Origin: an uncultured Clostridia bacterium
Lineage (GTDB): Bacteria; Bacillota; Clostridia; Lachnospirales; CAG-274
Direction of reading: 5' to 3'
DNA: 61,335 bases
Assembly: GCA_947591605.1 (NCBI GenBank)
Contig: CANQDF010000012.1
Span: forward strand, 1 to 61,335
Shown: one piece after another, positions 1-8,758 of the stretch
How positions within the stretch are numbered: position 1 is the stretch's first letter
Layout of the letters: each line of letters begins with the position of its first letter
Translations under genes and position numbers: made by a program
Notes under the pieces: generated by a model
Databases searched by the model: none
The model's input: only the letters and a program-made list of their open reading frames with translations
What the model was told of the DNA's origin: nothing

Positions 1-372
1 GAAAACTTTTTCAATCGTTTCTTCCGTAAATCTATGCTTAAAATTATAACTTACAGTTGCAAAATGAGGTATGGTTTTATTCATTGAATAGCCTAAGAAC
101 CAACGGTATGCAACATTCATTGAAATTTCTTCAGCTGTTTTCCTTAATGAACGAATACCGTAAAGATGTTGGATCAAAACCATCTTAAAAAGCACAACGG
201 GATCTATACTTGGTCTGCCGTTATCATGGCAATATAAGTCACCTACTATACTATAAAGATAAGAAAAATCTACTGCCGATTCTATCTTTCTCAATAAATG
301 ATCCTTTGGCACAAAGTCTTCCATGCTGAATAATATCACTTGTTCTGTCTTGTTTTTGTCCTTGCTCAGCAT
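1..372 (-). CDS. IS1182-family transposase, N-terminal part (cut by window edge)
   Basis: The minus-strand reading frame starts at ATG 372 behind GAGGTGATAATT and stays open to base 1, giving 124 residues with no stop. The N-terminal part has features of the DUF772/IS1182 transposase domain: an early FSMEDFVPKDHLLRKI stretch, then DNGRPSIDPVVLFKMVLIQ, then LYGIRSLRKTAEEISMNVAYR. The catalytic DDE part lies outside the window, so intactness cannot be judged. This is the only mobile-element gene in the window. The upstream terminal repeat is not identifiable with certainty because the other end is missing. Family assignment comes from recalled motif pattern only. Confidence 0.85.
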   Translation of the reverse strand, partial: MLSKDKNKTEQVILFSMEDFVPKDHLLRKIESAVDFSYLYSIVGDLYCHDNGRPSIDPVVLFKMVLIQHLYGIRSLRKTAEEISMNVAYRWFLGYSMNKTIPHFATVSYNFKHRFTEETIEKVF

Positions 373-447
373 AATTATCACCTCAATATAATTATACCAT
401 ATATATGTAAAAAAGCCCAGTACTCCTGAACTTTTTTGACAGTCTGA

Positions 448-505
448 AATGGGGTGTTGTTTTGCAACACCCCATTGAATGAAATGCTGCATGGCATTTC
501 ATTCA
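448..505. repeat. Two adjacent perfect hairpins upstream of the transposase
   Basis: 448-476 folds as AATGGGGTGTTG-TTTT-GCAACACCCCATT. It is followed at once by 476-505, a 12-bp perfect stem TGAATGAAATGC/GCATTTCATTCA with a 6-nt loop. Neither has a T-run on the minus side; instead the first is followed (minus strand) by TCAGACTGTCAAAAAAG. The TGTTGTTTTGCAACA core recurs at 48347-48367. They may act as read-through blockers for the transposase or as parts of a repeat. Confidence 0.6.
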
Positions 506-518
506 GGTTTTCACAATG

Positions 519-690
519 TATAAAGAGATTCGTGCCTCGCTATCGCTCGACACTCCCTCTTTTCCTCGGCGGAAGTGAATTCCGCCTGCGGATTTTAGCC
601 TGCGGCGCTTAAATTACCTTAAAGTATTTGCAAGTTTATGTTCATAAATTTTTTAAAATCTATTTTTTAGTTTTTTTGACAGTCAGAGGC
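519..690. repeat. Dispersed intergenic repeat, copy 1
   Basis: This gene-free stretch matches 38905-39065 in the same order: TATAAAGAGATT, then GCCTCGCTNTCGCTC, then CCTCTTTTCCTCGG, then a short variable G+C-rich hairpin arm, then ACTTTAAAGT/ACCTTAAAGT followed by TTTGCAAGTTTA, then GACAGTCAGA near the right end. The variable part changes while keeping self-complementarity (GGCGGAAGTGAATTCCGCC here). No reading frame is shared. It fills most of the 365-bp gap between the kinase gene and the transposase. Confidence 0.7.
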
Positions 691-717
691 AGGAATAAGC
701 CTATTTCCTGCCTTTTT
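688..717 (+). terminator. Hairpin terminator with T-run on the plus strand
   Basis: GGCAGGAA (688-695) pairs with TTCCTGCC (705-712) across a 9-nt loop and is followed by TTTTT on the plus strand. On the minus strand it lies just after the kinase stop codon, but the bases that follow are TCTGACTGTCAAAAAAAC rather than a U-run. Confidence 0.6.
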
Positions 718-737
718 ATGTATATTAACAGTTAAAA

Positions 738-2054
738 TCAGTTTTGCCTTATTACGGGCAAAACAAGCTGCACCGAAAACTCGGAGCCGTTCTCTGTATT
801 CTCAAAGCTGCCGTTATGCTGTTTAAGTATATTTCGGCATACCTCAAGCCCTATATTTGTACTCTCCTCTGTGTGGACATTGCCTATGACCGAATTGGAT
901 ACATTTATTACAAGCCTGTCATTGTCGATACGGCTTTTTATAATTATGGGCTTACTCTTATCGGCATATTTTAAAATATTGGAGAAAATATTTCCGAATA
1001 CTCTGCCGAATACATTTGTATCCAGCATTATCGATACAGGCGCATCACAAAGGGAACAGTCAAATATATATCCGTTTTCACTCAGGCTGAATACATAGTC
1101 CTCTATCATGGTATTTATAACATCCGTTCCGTAAGGCTCCTTATCAAGCTCACTCTCCTTGATATCAAAGGCAAAAAAGTACTCAAAAATTTTATCGGAT
1201 AGCTCCTTTATTTGGTACGCCTTATTTTTTGTTTTGGTAATATAGGTTTCAAGCTCCTGTTCGGTTTTGTATTTTTTGCCGTCAATTATCTCGATAAGCC
1301 CTATAAGTATTGTAAGGGGCGTTCTTAAATCATGCGACATTGCCGTTACAAGCTTATGGTTTGCAAGGCGTGCCTGCTCCTCCTCCTTCTGACGTTCTAT
1401 TATAGACAAACGCATATTGTCGATGCTGTTTGCAAGATAGGTAAGCTCATCATCGCCCTTGACGGTAAGCTTATAGCTCAGATCACCGCCCTCAAGTATA
1501 TTTACCTCCTTTTCAAGCTTTGTTATATATTGCACCTTGCGCCTTATAAAGCTTGTAAAAACAAGTAAAAATACTGCAATTGCAATAAAAATTGCCATGT
1601 AGTTTACCGCTACAATAAACTTAAATTCTATAAGCACAAAGCATTCAATATATGCCTCTTTATCGGCAAATTGTATGCTGTAAAGCGTGCGGTAGCTGTG
1701 AGGAGGAGGTTCATCCTCAATGCTGTGGTTTTTTCTCCAGGCATGGGTCGAGTCAAAAATAACCTTTCCGTTATCATGTATGGCAAGCATAACGTTTCTT
1801 TCTTTGCGCACCCATGCAGAAACACTGTCCGTATCGTATACGGAAATATGGTTATTGCTAACATAGGTCTGAAATTCGTTAACCTTTTTTGCTATGCTCT
1901 GTTCCACATAATCGAAATTTTGCACCTTAGCCTTTATAACCCCTGCACCGCAGTAGGAAATAAGCAAAAATACCATCACAGCTATAAAAACAGAACCCAG
2001 GGCTGCTAAGGTAAACTGTGTACTGAGCTTTATGGGTATGGTTTTTTTATTCAA
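738..2054 (-). CDS. Sensor histidine kinase of the efflux operon
   Basis: Membrane sensor kinase of 438 residues with two membrane segments (about 14-35 and 148-170) flanking a small extracellular sensor region. A HAMP-like linker (about 170-222) and a HisKA dimer domain with the phospho-acceptor in MSHDLRTP (His241) follow. The ATPase domain keeps an N-box (NIFSN, about 355-359) and a second glycine box (TNIGLEVC), but the usual DxGxG box reads as SNSVIGN without the Asp, as in some divergent Firmicutes kinases. The start is TTG at 2054 behind AAGGGG, 2 bases from the regulator stop, so the two are translated together. It probably senses envelope stress or a pump substrate and phosphorylates the regulator encoded just upstream. 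Confidence 0.85.
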   Translation of the reverse strand: MNKKTIPIKLSTQFTLAALGSVFIAVMVFLLISYCGAGVIKAKVQNFDYVEQSIAKKVNEFQTYVSNNHISVYDTDSVSAWVRKERNVMLAIHDNGKVIFDSTHAWRKNHSIEDEPPPHSYRTLYSIQFADKEAYIECFVLIEFKFIVAVNYMAIFIAIAVFLLVFTSFIRRKVQYITKLEKEVNILEGGDLSYKLTVKGDDELTYLANSIDNMRLSIIERQKEEEQARLANHKLVTAMSHDLRTPLTILIGLIEIIDGKKYKTEQELETYITKTKNKAYQIKELSDKIFEYFFAFDIKESELDKEPYGTDVINTMIEDYVFSLSENGYIFDCSLCDAPVSIMLDTNVFGRVFGNIFSNILKYADKSKPIIIKSRIDNDRLVINVSNSVIGNVHTEESTNIGLEVCRNILKQHNGSFENTENGSEFSVQLVLPVIRQN

Positions 2055-2742
2055 TTGTATATCCCCTTCCCCAAACGGTTTTTATGTACCTTGGATTTTG
2101 GGCATCCTCCTCTATCTTGGTTCTTAAACGCCTAATATGCACCATTACCGTGTTGTTGTCGCCGTACAGATAGTCCCTTCCCCATACCGACTCATATATT
2201 TCCTGTGCGGAAAATATCTTTTTGCGGTTGAGTATAAGCAGCTTAAGTATGTTATATTCCATATCGGTGAGCATTATGGTATTGCCCTTAAGCTCAGCCT
2301 GTCTTTTATCCGTATTGACGCACAGCTCCCCGACCTTTACCGTATTTTCCTGTTCCTCCGGTTCGGTATGATACACATAGCAGCGTCTGAGGAGCGCCTT
2401 TACCCTTGCAATTATTTCCGAAAAGGAAAACGGCTTTACGAGATAATCGTCACCGCCTGCCGAAAACCCCATAGTTTTATCGGTATCCTCCGTTTTTGCG
2501 GTCAAAAACAGAATAGGCGCCATTGTTATTTTTCTTATGTCCACGCAAGCTTTAAAACCGTCCTTGCCCGGCATCATAACATCCAGAATAATCAGATCGG
2601 GGGATTGAGCGGCTTTTTCAACGGCATCATTTCCGTCGACGGCTTCCGTGACATCATAGCCCTCGCTTCTGAGCAGTACGCCCAAAACCTCCCTTATTTC
2701 GGGGTTATCGTCTGCAATAAGTATTTTGTTATGTTTTTCCAT
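2047..2742 (-). CDS. OmpR/PhoB-family response regulator
   Basis: 231 residues: receiver domain with acidic pair D11-D12, phospho-acceptor Asp54 (LDVMMPGKDGF), Thr81 and Lys103 (YLVKPFS), then a winged-helix DNA-binding domain ending in YIKTVWGRGYTIE. It overlaps the kinase start by 8 bases. The three genes before it encode a membrane-fusion protein, an RND pump and a TolC-like protein, so the likely target is this operon's own promoter. A structured repeat-like element lies between it and the TolC-like gene. Family identity is firm; the target is inferred from position. Confidence 0.92.
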   Translation of the reverse strand: MEKHNKILIADDNPEIREVLGVLLRSEGYDVTEAVDGNDAVEKAAQSPDLIILDVMMPGKDGFKACVDIRKITMAPILFLTAKTEDTDKTMGFSAGGDDYLVKPFSFSEIIARVKALLRRCYVYHTEPEEQENTVKVGELCVNTDKRQAELKGNTIMLTDMEYNILKLLILNRKKIFSAQEIYESVWGRDYLYGDNNTVMVHIRRLRTKIEEDAQNPRYIKTVWGRGYTIE

Positions 2743-2784
2743 AAAAACACCTCTTTTACAATGATAGTCAATAATATTTGCTGC

Positions 2785-2819
2785 GTACTCCCAACCGCAA
2801 GATTCCGCCGCCTAAAGAG
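2785..2819 (-). repeat. Short dispersed element, copy A
   Basis: The plus strand reads GTACTCCCAACC, then CAAGATTCC, then GCCGCCTAAAGAG. The same order recurs at 60655-60692 with a few changes, and the first part also at 60610-60626. Read on the minus strand it sits in a hairpin-rich context: a CCGCCT/AGGCGG stem inside an outer CCGCAAG/CTTGCGG pairing spanning about 2794-2837. It lies between the TolC-like gene and the regulator gene, inside the presumed operon. Confidence 0.5.
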
Positions 2820-2859
2820 GCGGGGCCTTGCTTGCGGGTTAATAATAAGCTTTGATGCT

Positions 2860-3948
2860 TTATATTAGATCCGGGTCATTAAATTTGCACACAAGAACAT
2901 AGTGCGAATATACGCTTTGTTTTATTGTATTTTCAAGCTGCTCCGCTTCGTATTTTGCTTTATCGTATTCAAGCTGTGTAATTTTGCCGAGTTTGATCTG
3001 TAAGGCACTTATCTCCAGAGATTTTTGCTTTTGCTCAAGCAGGGCAAGGTTATCTGCATAGCTGCTTTCGGCTGTAAGAATGTTGTTGTATACCTGCCTT
3101 AAGCCGGAGCGCATATTTGTTTTTGTATCGTCAAGTGCTCTTACTGCCTGTGCGTAGTTATTGCGTACGGTTTCCTTTCTGCCGCCGCTGTATTCGACCG
3201 AATATACATCAAGCCGGTATTTTGCTATATTTGCAGCCTCTTCTGCCTGTTTTACACCTTGGCTGCCCAAAACAGCCCTTTCCATGTCGGACTCGCTTAC
3301 CTCACCCAGCGGCTGATATTCAATGTCAAGCGAAACGGTATACCTTATTTCAAGATCCTGACCAAGTATCCTGTTAAGTGAAGTATACGCCTCTTCGAGA
3401 GCAATTTCAAGACTTTGTCGTTCATTTATTACACGTTCGCTTTCAAGCTTGAGGCTGTCGTAATCACTTTGGCTTATAAGCCCCAGTTTTATTTTTACAT
3501 CGGCTATATTCAGCTCTCTTTTGTTGATGTCTATTTGTTTGTCATACATTTTAAGTGAATCCTCTGCGTCAATTATAGATGCAAAAAGCTCAATGACATT
3601 TAATCTTATGGATCTTTTTTCAATTTCCACATTCTCGTCATAATCCGCAAGGCTGTTCATAAGCCGTTTAAGCTCGACGTTGAGGTTTGTAAGCTGTATA
3701 TATTCGCTTGAATTTATAAGGTCACGCCTTGTATCGTGTTCATCCAGCTCGTTGATCTCGTTATCCTCATAAAGACTTTTAAGTGTGCGGCTGTACGCCG
3801 TTGCCTTGCTGACAGCCTCGTCTACGGTAAGTATGCCGTCATCCGACTCCGTTGATGCTGCCGCTGCATATGTTTGTACACTGCAAAACGGCATACAATT
3901 TAATGAAAGCATCGCAGCAAGCAGTAAGACCGTATAATTTTTTTTCAT
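2860..3948 (-). CDS. TolC-like efflux protein
   Basis: 362 residues from ATG 3948, preceded by GGGAGGTGGTCAAT; an ATG 24 bases earlier overlaps the pump stop and lacks such a site. A signal peptide (MKKNYTVLLLAAMLSLNC..., cut near AAAAS) is followed by two long helical heptad-rich halves, each with the LGLISQSDYDSLKLE / LGKITQLEYDKAKYE pattern (about 165 and 325), the internal duplication typical of TolC/outer-membrane efflux proteins. It is shorter than Gram-negative TolC (about 470). It follows the RND pump gene by 20 bases. In a presumed single-membrane cell it may form a periplasm-like or wall-spanning conduit; that role is inference. Confidence 0.8.
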   Translation of the reverse strand: MKKNYTVLLLAAMLSLNCMPFCSVQTYAAAASTESDDGILTVDEAVSKATAYSRTLKSLYEDNEINELDEHDTRRDLINSSEYIQLTNLNVELKRLMNSLADYDENVEIEKRSIRLNVIELFASIIDAEDSLKMYDKQIDINKRELNIADVKIKLGLISQSDYDSLKLESERVINERQSLEIALEEAYTSLNRILGQDLEIRYTVSLDIEYQPLGEVSESDMERAVLGSQGVKQAEEAANIAKYRLDVYSVEYSGGRKETVRNNYAQAVRALDDTKTNMRSGLRQVYNNILTAESSYADNLALLEQKQKSLEISALQIKLGKITQLEYDKAKYEAEQLENTIKQSVYSHYVLVCKFNDPDLI

Positions 3949-3968
3949 ATTGACCACCTCCCGATATA

Positions 3969-6900
3969 TCATGCTTCCGTCACGGCACCGTCATTTGTGC
4001 TGCTGCGGAAGATAAAACGCTTTACGGCATTTGTAACCCTATCCGTGATACAGTAGAGCACGGGTACAAATACAAGTGTTACAAGTGTAGATATACTCAT
4101 ACCGAATATTACCACTATTGCCAGCGGCTGCTGTGATTCCATACCGGATCCGCCGCCGAATGCCATAGGCAAAAGGCTTATTATTGTTGTAAGGGTTGTC
4201 ATAAGAATAGCTCTCAGACGTGAAGGGCCTGCCTCCATAAGAGCGTCCGCAGCCGACAGTCCCTTTTTTGTGCGCAGCTGCTTGGTGAGGTCAACAAGCA
4301 CTATGGCATTGTTTACAACCATGCCCACCAGCATTATAAAGCCCATAAGAGCAGTTGCTGTTATGGATTGTCCCGTAATAAACAGACCGAACAGACCTCC
4401 TGTAAGCGAAACAGGCATTGCAGCCATAAGTATAAACGGCTCAATAAAGGACTCAAACTGTGATGCAAGTATCATATAAATGAGCAATATACCGACAAGC
4501 AATACTATAAAAAGGCTTGTAAAGGAATCCTGCATCATTTCCATAGCGCCGCCAAAGCTGTAGCTGTATCCGTCCGGGAACACATAATTGTTGTCAAGCT
4601 CGTTTTTTACAAGCGTCTGCACCGTACCGGAATCCATACCGTCAAAGCTTGCCGAAACCGTAACATATCTCTGCTGATTTTCTCTCGATATTGATACAGC
4701 ACTTTCCGCCATATTAATATCCGCAACTTCCGTAAGAGGTATAACCGCTCCCTGAGATGTCCTTATGGTAAGGTTGTCAAGATCCTTAAGATATTTTACA
4801 CTGTCATCCGGATATTTTACGGTTACATCCACCTCCGTGCCGTTTACCTTATACTCGGTGGCTGTAACACCGTTTATTGCCGTGTTTACCGCCGTGGCAA
4901 GGTCGCCTGTGGTAATACCGTACTTGGCAGCCTTAGCCCTGTTGAGCACGATATTTCCCTCGGGCAGGGCATCGTCAATGGAGCTTTCAACATTTGATGC
5001 ACCGTCCATATTTTCGATTATAGCACAAATATCATCGCTTATCTTTTTAAGCTCATCGGTTTCGGAACCCCTTATTTCAAGCGACAGATTGGAGCCGCCT
5101 CCAAAGGAGCCCATTGCATTGCTTGACGACCTAACATTTATCTTGCAGCCTGCAATATCCGCAAACTTTTTCTTTAGATCCGCAACTATCTCATCCGTGC
5201 TTCTGCTGCGCTCCTCAACATCGACAAGGTTTATGTTTATGCTTATTGAGCCGCCTCTGCCGCCCATTCCGCCGCCTCCAACATTGGCATACACGGTTTC
5301 CGCCTCGGGTATATCACCCATAGCATCCAAAAGTTCATAAAGCTTTTCCTCTTTTTTATCATAATCAATTCCGTCCGGCATCTCTACCGATACGGAGCAG
5401 GACGATTCGTCTGTATTTGACATAAGGTTCATGCCGAGAGTCGTGCCTGTGGAAAGGGTGGCTGCAAAGCAAACAAGCGTAATTATTATTGTAAGCAGCT
5501 TATACTTAAGCGCCTTTGACAAAAGCCTTCTGTAACCGCTGTCGATACCGTTAAGCAGCATAAGCATAAAATTGCTTATGCAGGCAAAGGGTGTTTTTCT
5601 TTTCTTTTTATAGGTTTCGTTTCTGTGCATGATAAGCGCTGCCGCCATAGGTACTACGGTAAGGGCGGTAAATATTGACGCTGCAAGGGCAAAGCATATC
5701 GTATACGAAAGATCCTGAAGCATTTGTCCTATCATACCGTTTACAAAAAGCAGCGGCGCAAACACCGCAATATTGGTAAGCGTGGACGCCGATATTGCAA
5801 GGCTTACATCCTTAGCGCCCGTATATGCCGCCTCCTTTGGTGTCATACCCCTTTCATAGCATTTTGATATGTTGTCCAGAACCACCGTAGAGTTATCCAC
5901 AAGCATACCTATACCTATTACAAGACCTCCCATTGATATTGTGTTGAGTGTCATTCCCTTTAGATACATCATAGCAAAGGTAGCCATAATAGAGGTAGGT
6001 ATTGATACACATATTATGAATGACGTTCTGAGATCTCTTAAAAACAGAAACAGTATTACAAAAGCTATAAGTGCCGCCTCAAATGCAGTTGCTACAACGT
6101 TGCTTATTGATGTCTTTATATAATCCGAGGTGCTTGTAAGCAGTATAAAATCAAGGTCGGGATAGTTTCTTTCAAGCCTTGCTATAGCTGCCTCTATATC
6201 GTCGCTTACGGTAACGATATTTGCATCCGACTGCTTGTTCAGCGAGTACCTGATACCGGGCGAACCGTTTATAAGAAACAGGTTCTCCCTTTCTTCCGTT
6301 ACCATATTTACATCGGCAACATCGCTTACATGTATAACATTGCCGCCCGATGTACTTATGACCATATCCCTTATATCATTAAGCGATTCAAACTCACCTA
6401 CTGCCCTTAACTGCAGCTGAGTACTGCCCTGATATACGCTGCCTGCGGGCGTATTGTTGTTTTCGGACGAAAGAGCCTGCCTTACCGCAGATATTGATAT
6501 ACCGTAATTTTCCAGCTTGTTTTGATCCACGGTAACCTCAACCACATCATTTGAACCTCCCATAAGCGAAACGGAGGATATATCGTTTATTTTTTCAAAT
6601 TCCTGCGTTATATTGTTGTCACAGTATGTGTACAGTGCGTCTGTATCGTATTTTGTGCTTGTAACACCTATGGCTATGCTCTCCTGGTTCATATCCATCT
6701 TCATTATGCTTGGGTCGCCTGCATCATCGGGCAGCCTGCCCTTTACCCTGTCAAGATTATCTCTGAGATCCTGCGTGGCAACATCTATATCCGTTCCGTC
6801 GGTAAACTCTATCATAACCATAGACGAACCCGTTGAGGATGTAGATGAGATGGTATCTACACCGGTAAGGGTAGCTACCGTTTCCTCAATGGGCTTTGTA

Positions 6901-7082
6901 ATAAGCTCCTCTATCTCCTCGGGGCCTGCACCGCTGTAGGTAGTGCTTACAACTGCCATTGGCGCTTCCGTTGCAGGCATAAAGGCAAGCTCCAGCGAAT
7001 TGTACGCAATAAAGCCCACAAGAATAATTATCATTACACACATAAGAGTGGTAACAGGTCTGTTAATACAAGTTTTTATCAT
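3969..7082 (-). CDS. RND-family efflux pump (AcrB/SwrC type)
   Basis: 1037 residues, the full length of the HAE/AcrB family, with TM1 (residues 11-30), a large first extracytoplasmic loop, TM2-TM6, a cytoplasmic linker, TM7, a second large loop and TM8-TM12. TM4 carries IGMLVDNSTVVLDN, in which the proton-relay Asp pair of AcrB is Asp396-Asn397. TM10 carries LVGMVVNNAIVLVD where AcrB has the partner Lys, matching the Gram-positive SwrC/YerP pattern. A glycine-rich stretch (GGGGMGGRGGSIS) sits early in the second loop. It lies 12 bases after the membrane-fusion lipoprotein gene. It likely expels amphiphilic or antimicrobial compounds using the proton gradient; the substrate is unknown. Confidence 0.93.
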   Translation of the reverse strand: MIKTCINRPVTTLMCVMIIILVGFIAYNSLELAFMPATEAPMAVVSTTYSGAGPEEIEELITKPIEETVATLTGVDTISSTSSTGSSMVMIEFTDGTDIDVATQDLRDNLDRVKGRLPDDAGDPSIMKMDMNQESIAIGVTSTKYDTDALYTYCDNNITQEFEKINDISSVSLMGGSNDVVEVTVDQNKLENYGISISAVRQALSSENNNTPAGSVYQGSTQLQLRAVGEFESLNDIRDMVISTSGGNVIHVSDVADVNMVTEERENLFLINGSPGIRYSLNKQSDANIVTVSDDIEAAIARLERNYPDLDFILLTSTSDYIKTSISNVVATAFEAALIAFVILFLFLRDLRTSFIICVSIPTSIMATFAMMYLKGMTLNTISMGGLVIGIGMLVDNSTVVLDNISKCYERGMTPKEAAYTGAKDVSLAISASTLTNIAVFAPLLFVNGMIGQMLQDLSYTICFALAASIFTALTVVPMAAALIMHRNETYKKKRKTPFACISNFMLMLLNGIDSGYRRLLSKALKYKLLTIIITLVCFAATLSTGTTLGMNLMSNTDESSCSVSVEMPDGIDYDKKEEKLYELLDAMGDIPEAETVYANVGGGGMGGRGGSISININLVDVEERSRSTDEIVADLKKKFADIAGCKINVRSSSNAMGSFGGGSNLSLEIRGSETDELKKISDDICAIIENMDGASNVESSIDDALPEGNIVLNRAKAAKYGITTGDLATAVNTAINGVTATEYKVNGTEVDVTVKYPDDSVKYLKDLDNLTIRTSQGAVIPLTEVADINMAESAVSISRENQQRYVTVSASFDGMDSGTVQTLVKNELDNNYVFPDGYSYSFGGAMEMMQDSFTSLFIVLLVGILLIYMILASQFESFIEPFILMAAMPVSLTGGLFGLFITGQSITATALMGFIMLVGMVVNNAIVLVDLTKQLRTKKGLSAADALMEAGPSRLRAILMTTLTTIISLLPMAFGGGSGMESQQPLAIVVIFGMSISTLVTLVFVPVLYCITDRVTNAVKRFIFRSSTNDGAVTEA

Positions 7083-7094
7083 ATTAACGCCCCC

Positions 7095-8645
7095 TTACCT
7101 TTTACCTGCCTGCCGAGGCATTTGTCCGTCCTGCTCCCGTGCTTCGGATGTATCGGTATCCTGTTCCTGTTGCTGTATATCGTTTTTATCCGCTGCCTTA
7201 TTTGTTACATCGTTTACGGGATCACCATCGGCAAGATAGGTTTGTCCTTCTGTAACGACAGTCATTCCCTCGCTTATGCCCTCTTTGATCTCCACATATT
7301 CTCCGTTGTCAATGCCGAGCACTACATTGCATTTTTTTGCCGAACCGTTTTCAACGGCAAATACATAGCTTTCGTTATCCTTTTGTATAACGCAGTCCCT
7401 TGGTATAACTACGGCATTTTCGCTTTTTTCCTTGGTAAAATATACTTCCGCAAACATACCGCTTTTAAGCGAACCGTCATCATTGGGTACACTTACCTTT
7501 ACCTCATATGTACCGTCATTTTCTGCCTGGGGCGATACAGTGGATATGCTGCCGTAAAACTCTTTATCGGACAGCGCAGGAATGTTTATTCTTACGCTTT
7601 CTCCGGTTTTTACTGAGCTTATAAGCTGTTCGGCAATATTTACCTTTATGTCCACCATATTGGTGCCTATTATTACAAAGGGGACCGTACCCTGCGAAAG
7701 GCTTGCACCCGCTGTAACATTGCACTGCGATACCGTGCCCGAAATAGGAGATGTAACGGTTGCATCCTCAAGGTTGTTTTTACTGCTTTCAAGCTGCGCC
7801 AGGCTGCTGTTAAGCTGTGCCTTTGCCTGCTCCAGACTGTTCTCCGCCTTAATTATATTTTCCTTGGAGGTTTGGTTTGCAAGTATATCGTAATTTGTCT
7901 GTGCCTGCTTAAGGCTGTCGTCGGCGGAAGAGTATTGGTTTTCCGCCTGAGTTAAGCTAAGCTCTGCCTGTGAATATGTATTTTGGGCTTGTTCATATGC
8001 GTCCTTTGAGTTATTCATGGCCTCTGCGGCAAGCCCGCCTGCCTCATAAAGCTGCAAATTTGACATATAATCATTCTCCGCCTTATCCATGTTTATTTTT
8101 GCATTTGACAGAGAAATGTTTGCATTATCTACTGCTGTTTTTGCGTTTTTAAGCGAATTTTGCGCATTTGTAATTGCATTTTTTGCATTTTCCAGCTGAG
8201 TCTGCATTGAGGCACCGTTTGCCATGGCAAGGTTATCCTCGGCAGTTTTTACACTTGTCCTTGCAGATTCGGCATTAGCCTCCGAAATTTTTATGCTGCT
8301 TTCTATATCCGTGGTATCCATTGTAAAGAGAATATCCCCGGCATTTACCTTGTCGCCCACATCATAATTTACATTTTTTACCTTGCCGCTTAATGAACTG
8401 TACACATTTACCTCACTGTTTGGCTCGATACTGCCCGAATACATATACTCGTTTGATATTGAGCCGAGTTTTATGCTTTGTGTCCTTACCGCAGTTGCCG
8501 TGGGAGCTTGCTGCACTGCAGCCATAGGCATACCGTCCATACCTCCCTTGGGACCGCCGCCATGCCCTCCGGCGCCGCCCGAACAGGCGCTGAGCGTCAG
8601 CGCCGATATTGCTGCAAGTAAAATTAATCTTGACCTGTTTTTCAT
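7095..8645 (-). CDS. Membrane-fusion lipoprotein (HlyD/AcrA type)
   Basis: 516 residues from ATG 8645, chosen because GGAGG lies 8 bases upstream. A lipobox (LTLSAC, Cys21) anchors it to the outer face of the membrane. Then come a biotinyl-lipoyl half (GKVKNVNYDVGDKVNAGD), a very long alpha-helical coiled coil (about 110-290) rich in Ala, Asn, Gln and Ser, the second lipoyl half (TSPISGTVSQCNVTAGASL), a beta-barrel region and a membrane-proximal domain. The acidic, Gln-rich tail ends in RQAGKR. First gene of the operon with the RND pump; it would bridge the pump and the TolC-like protein. Confidence 0.92.
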   Translation of the reverse strand: MKNRSRLILLAAISALTLSACSGGAGGHGGGPKGGMDGMPMAAVQQAPTATAVRTQSIKLGSISNEYMYSGSIEPNSEVNVYSSLSGKVKNVNYDVGDKVNAGDILFTMDTTDIESSIKISEANAESARTSVKTAEDNLAMANGASMQTQLENAKNAITNAQNSLKNAKTAVDNANISLSNAKINMDKAENDYMSNLQLYEAGGLAAEAMNNSKDAYEQAQNTYSQAELSLTQAENQYSSADDSLKQAQTNYDILANQTSKENIIKAENSLEQAKAQLNSSLAQLESSKNNLEDATVTSPISGTVSQCNVTAGASLSQGTVPFVIIGTNMVDIKVNIAEQLISSVKTGESVRINIPALSDKEFYGSISTVSPQAENDGTYEVKVSVPNDDGSLKSGMFAEVYFTKEKSENAVVIPRDCVIQKDNESYVFAVENGSAKKCNVVLGIDNGEYVEIKEGISEGMTVVTEGQTYLADGDPVNDVTNKAADKNDIQQQEQDTDTSEAREQDGQMPRQAGKR

Positions 8646-8758
8646 ATAATAACCTCCGACATTGTTAATTTTCATTTATTATTTTAATACGGAGGTTAAA
8701 TATATTGTAGTTAAGTTTTTTTACTTTTTCTTAAGCTGTCTATTAAGAAAGCAAATAA

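Noticed and set aside
8695..8715. Direct repeat GTTAA(A/G) as a response-regulator site upstream of the efflux operon
   Set aside because: Two six-base copies 15 bases apart in A+T-rich DNA are too weak to call.
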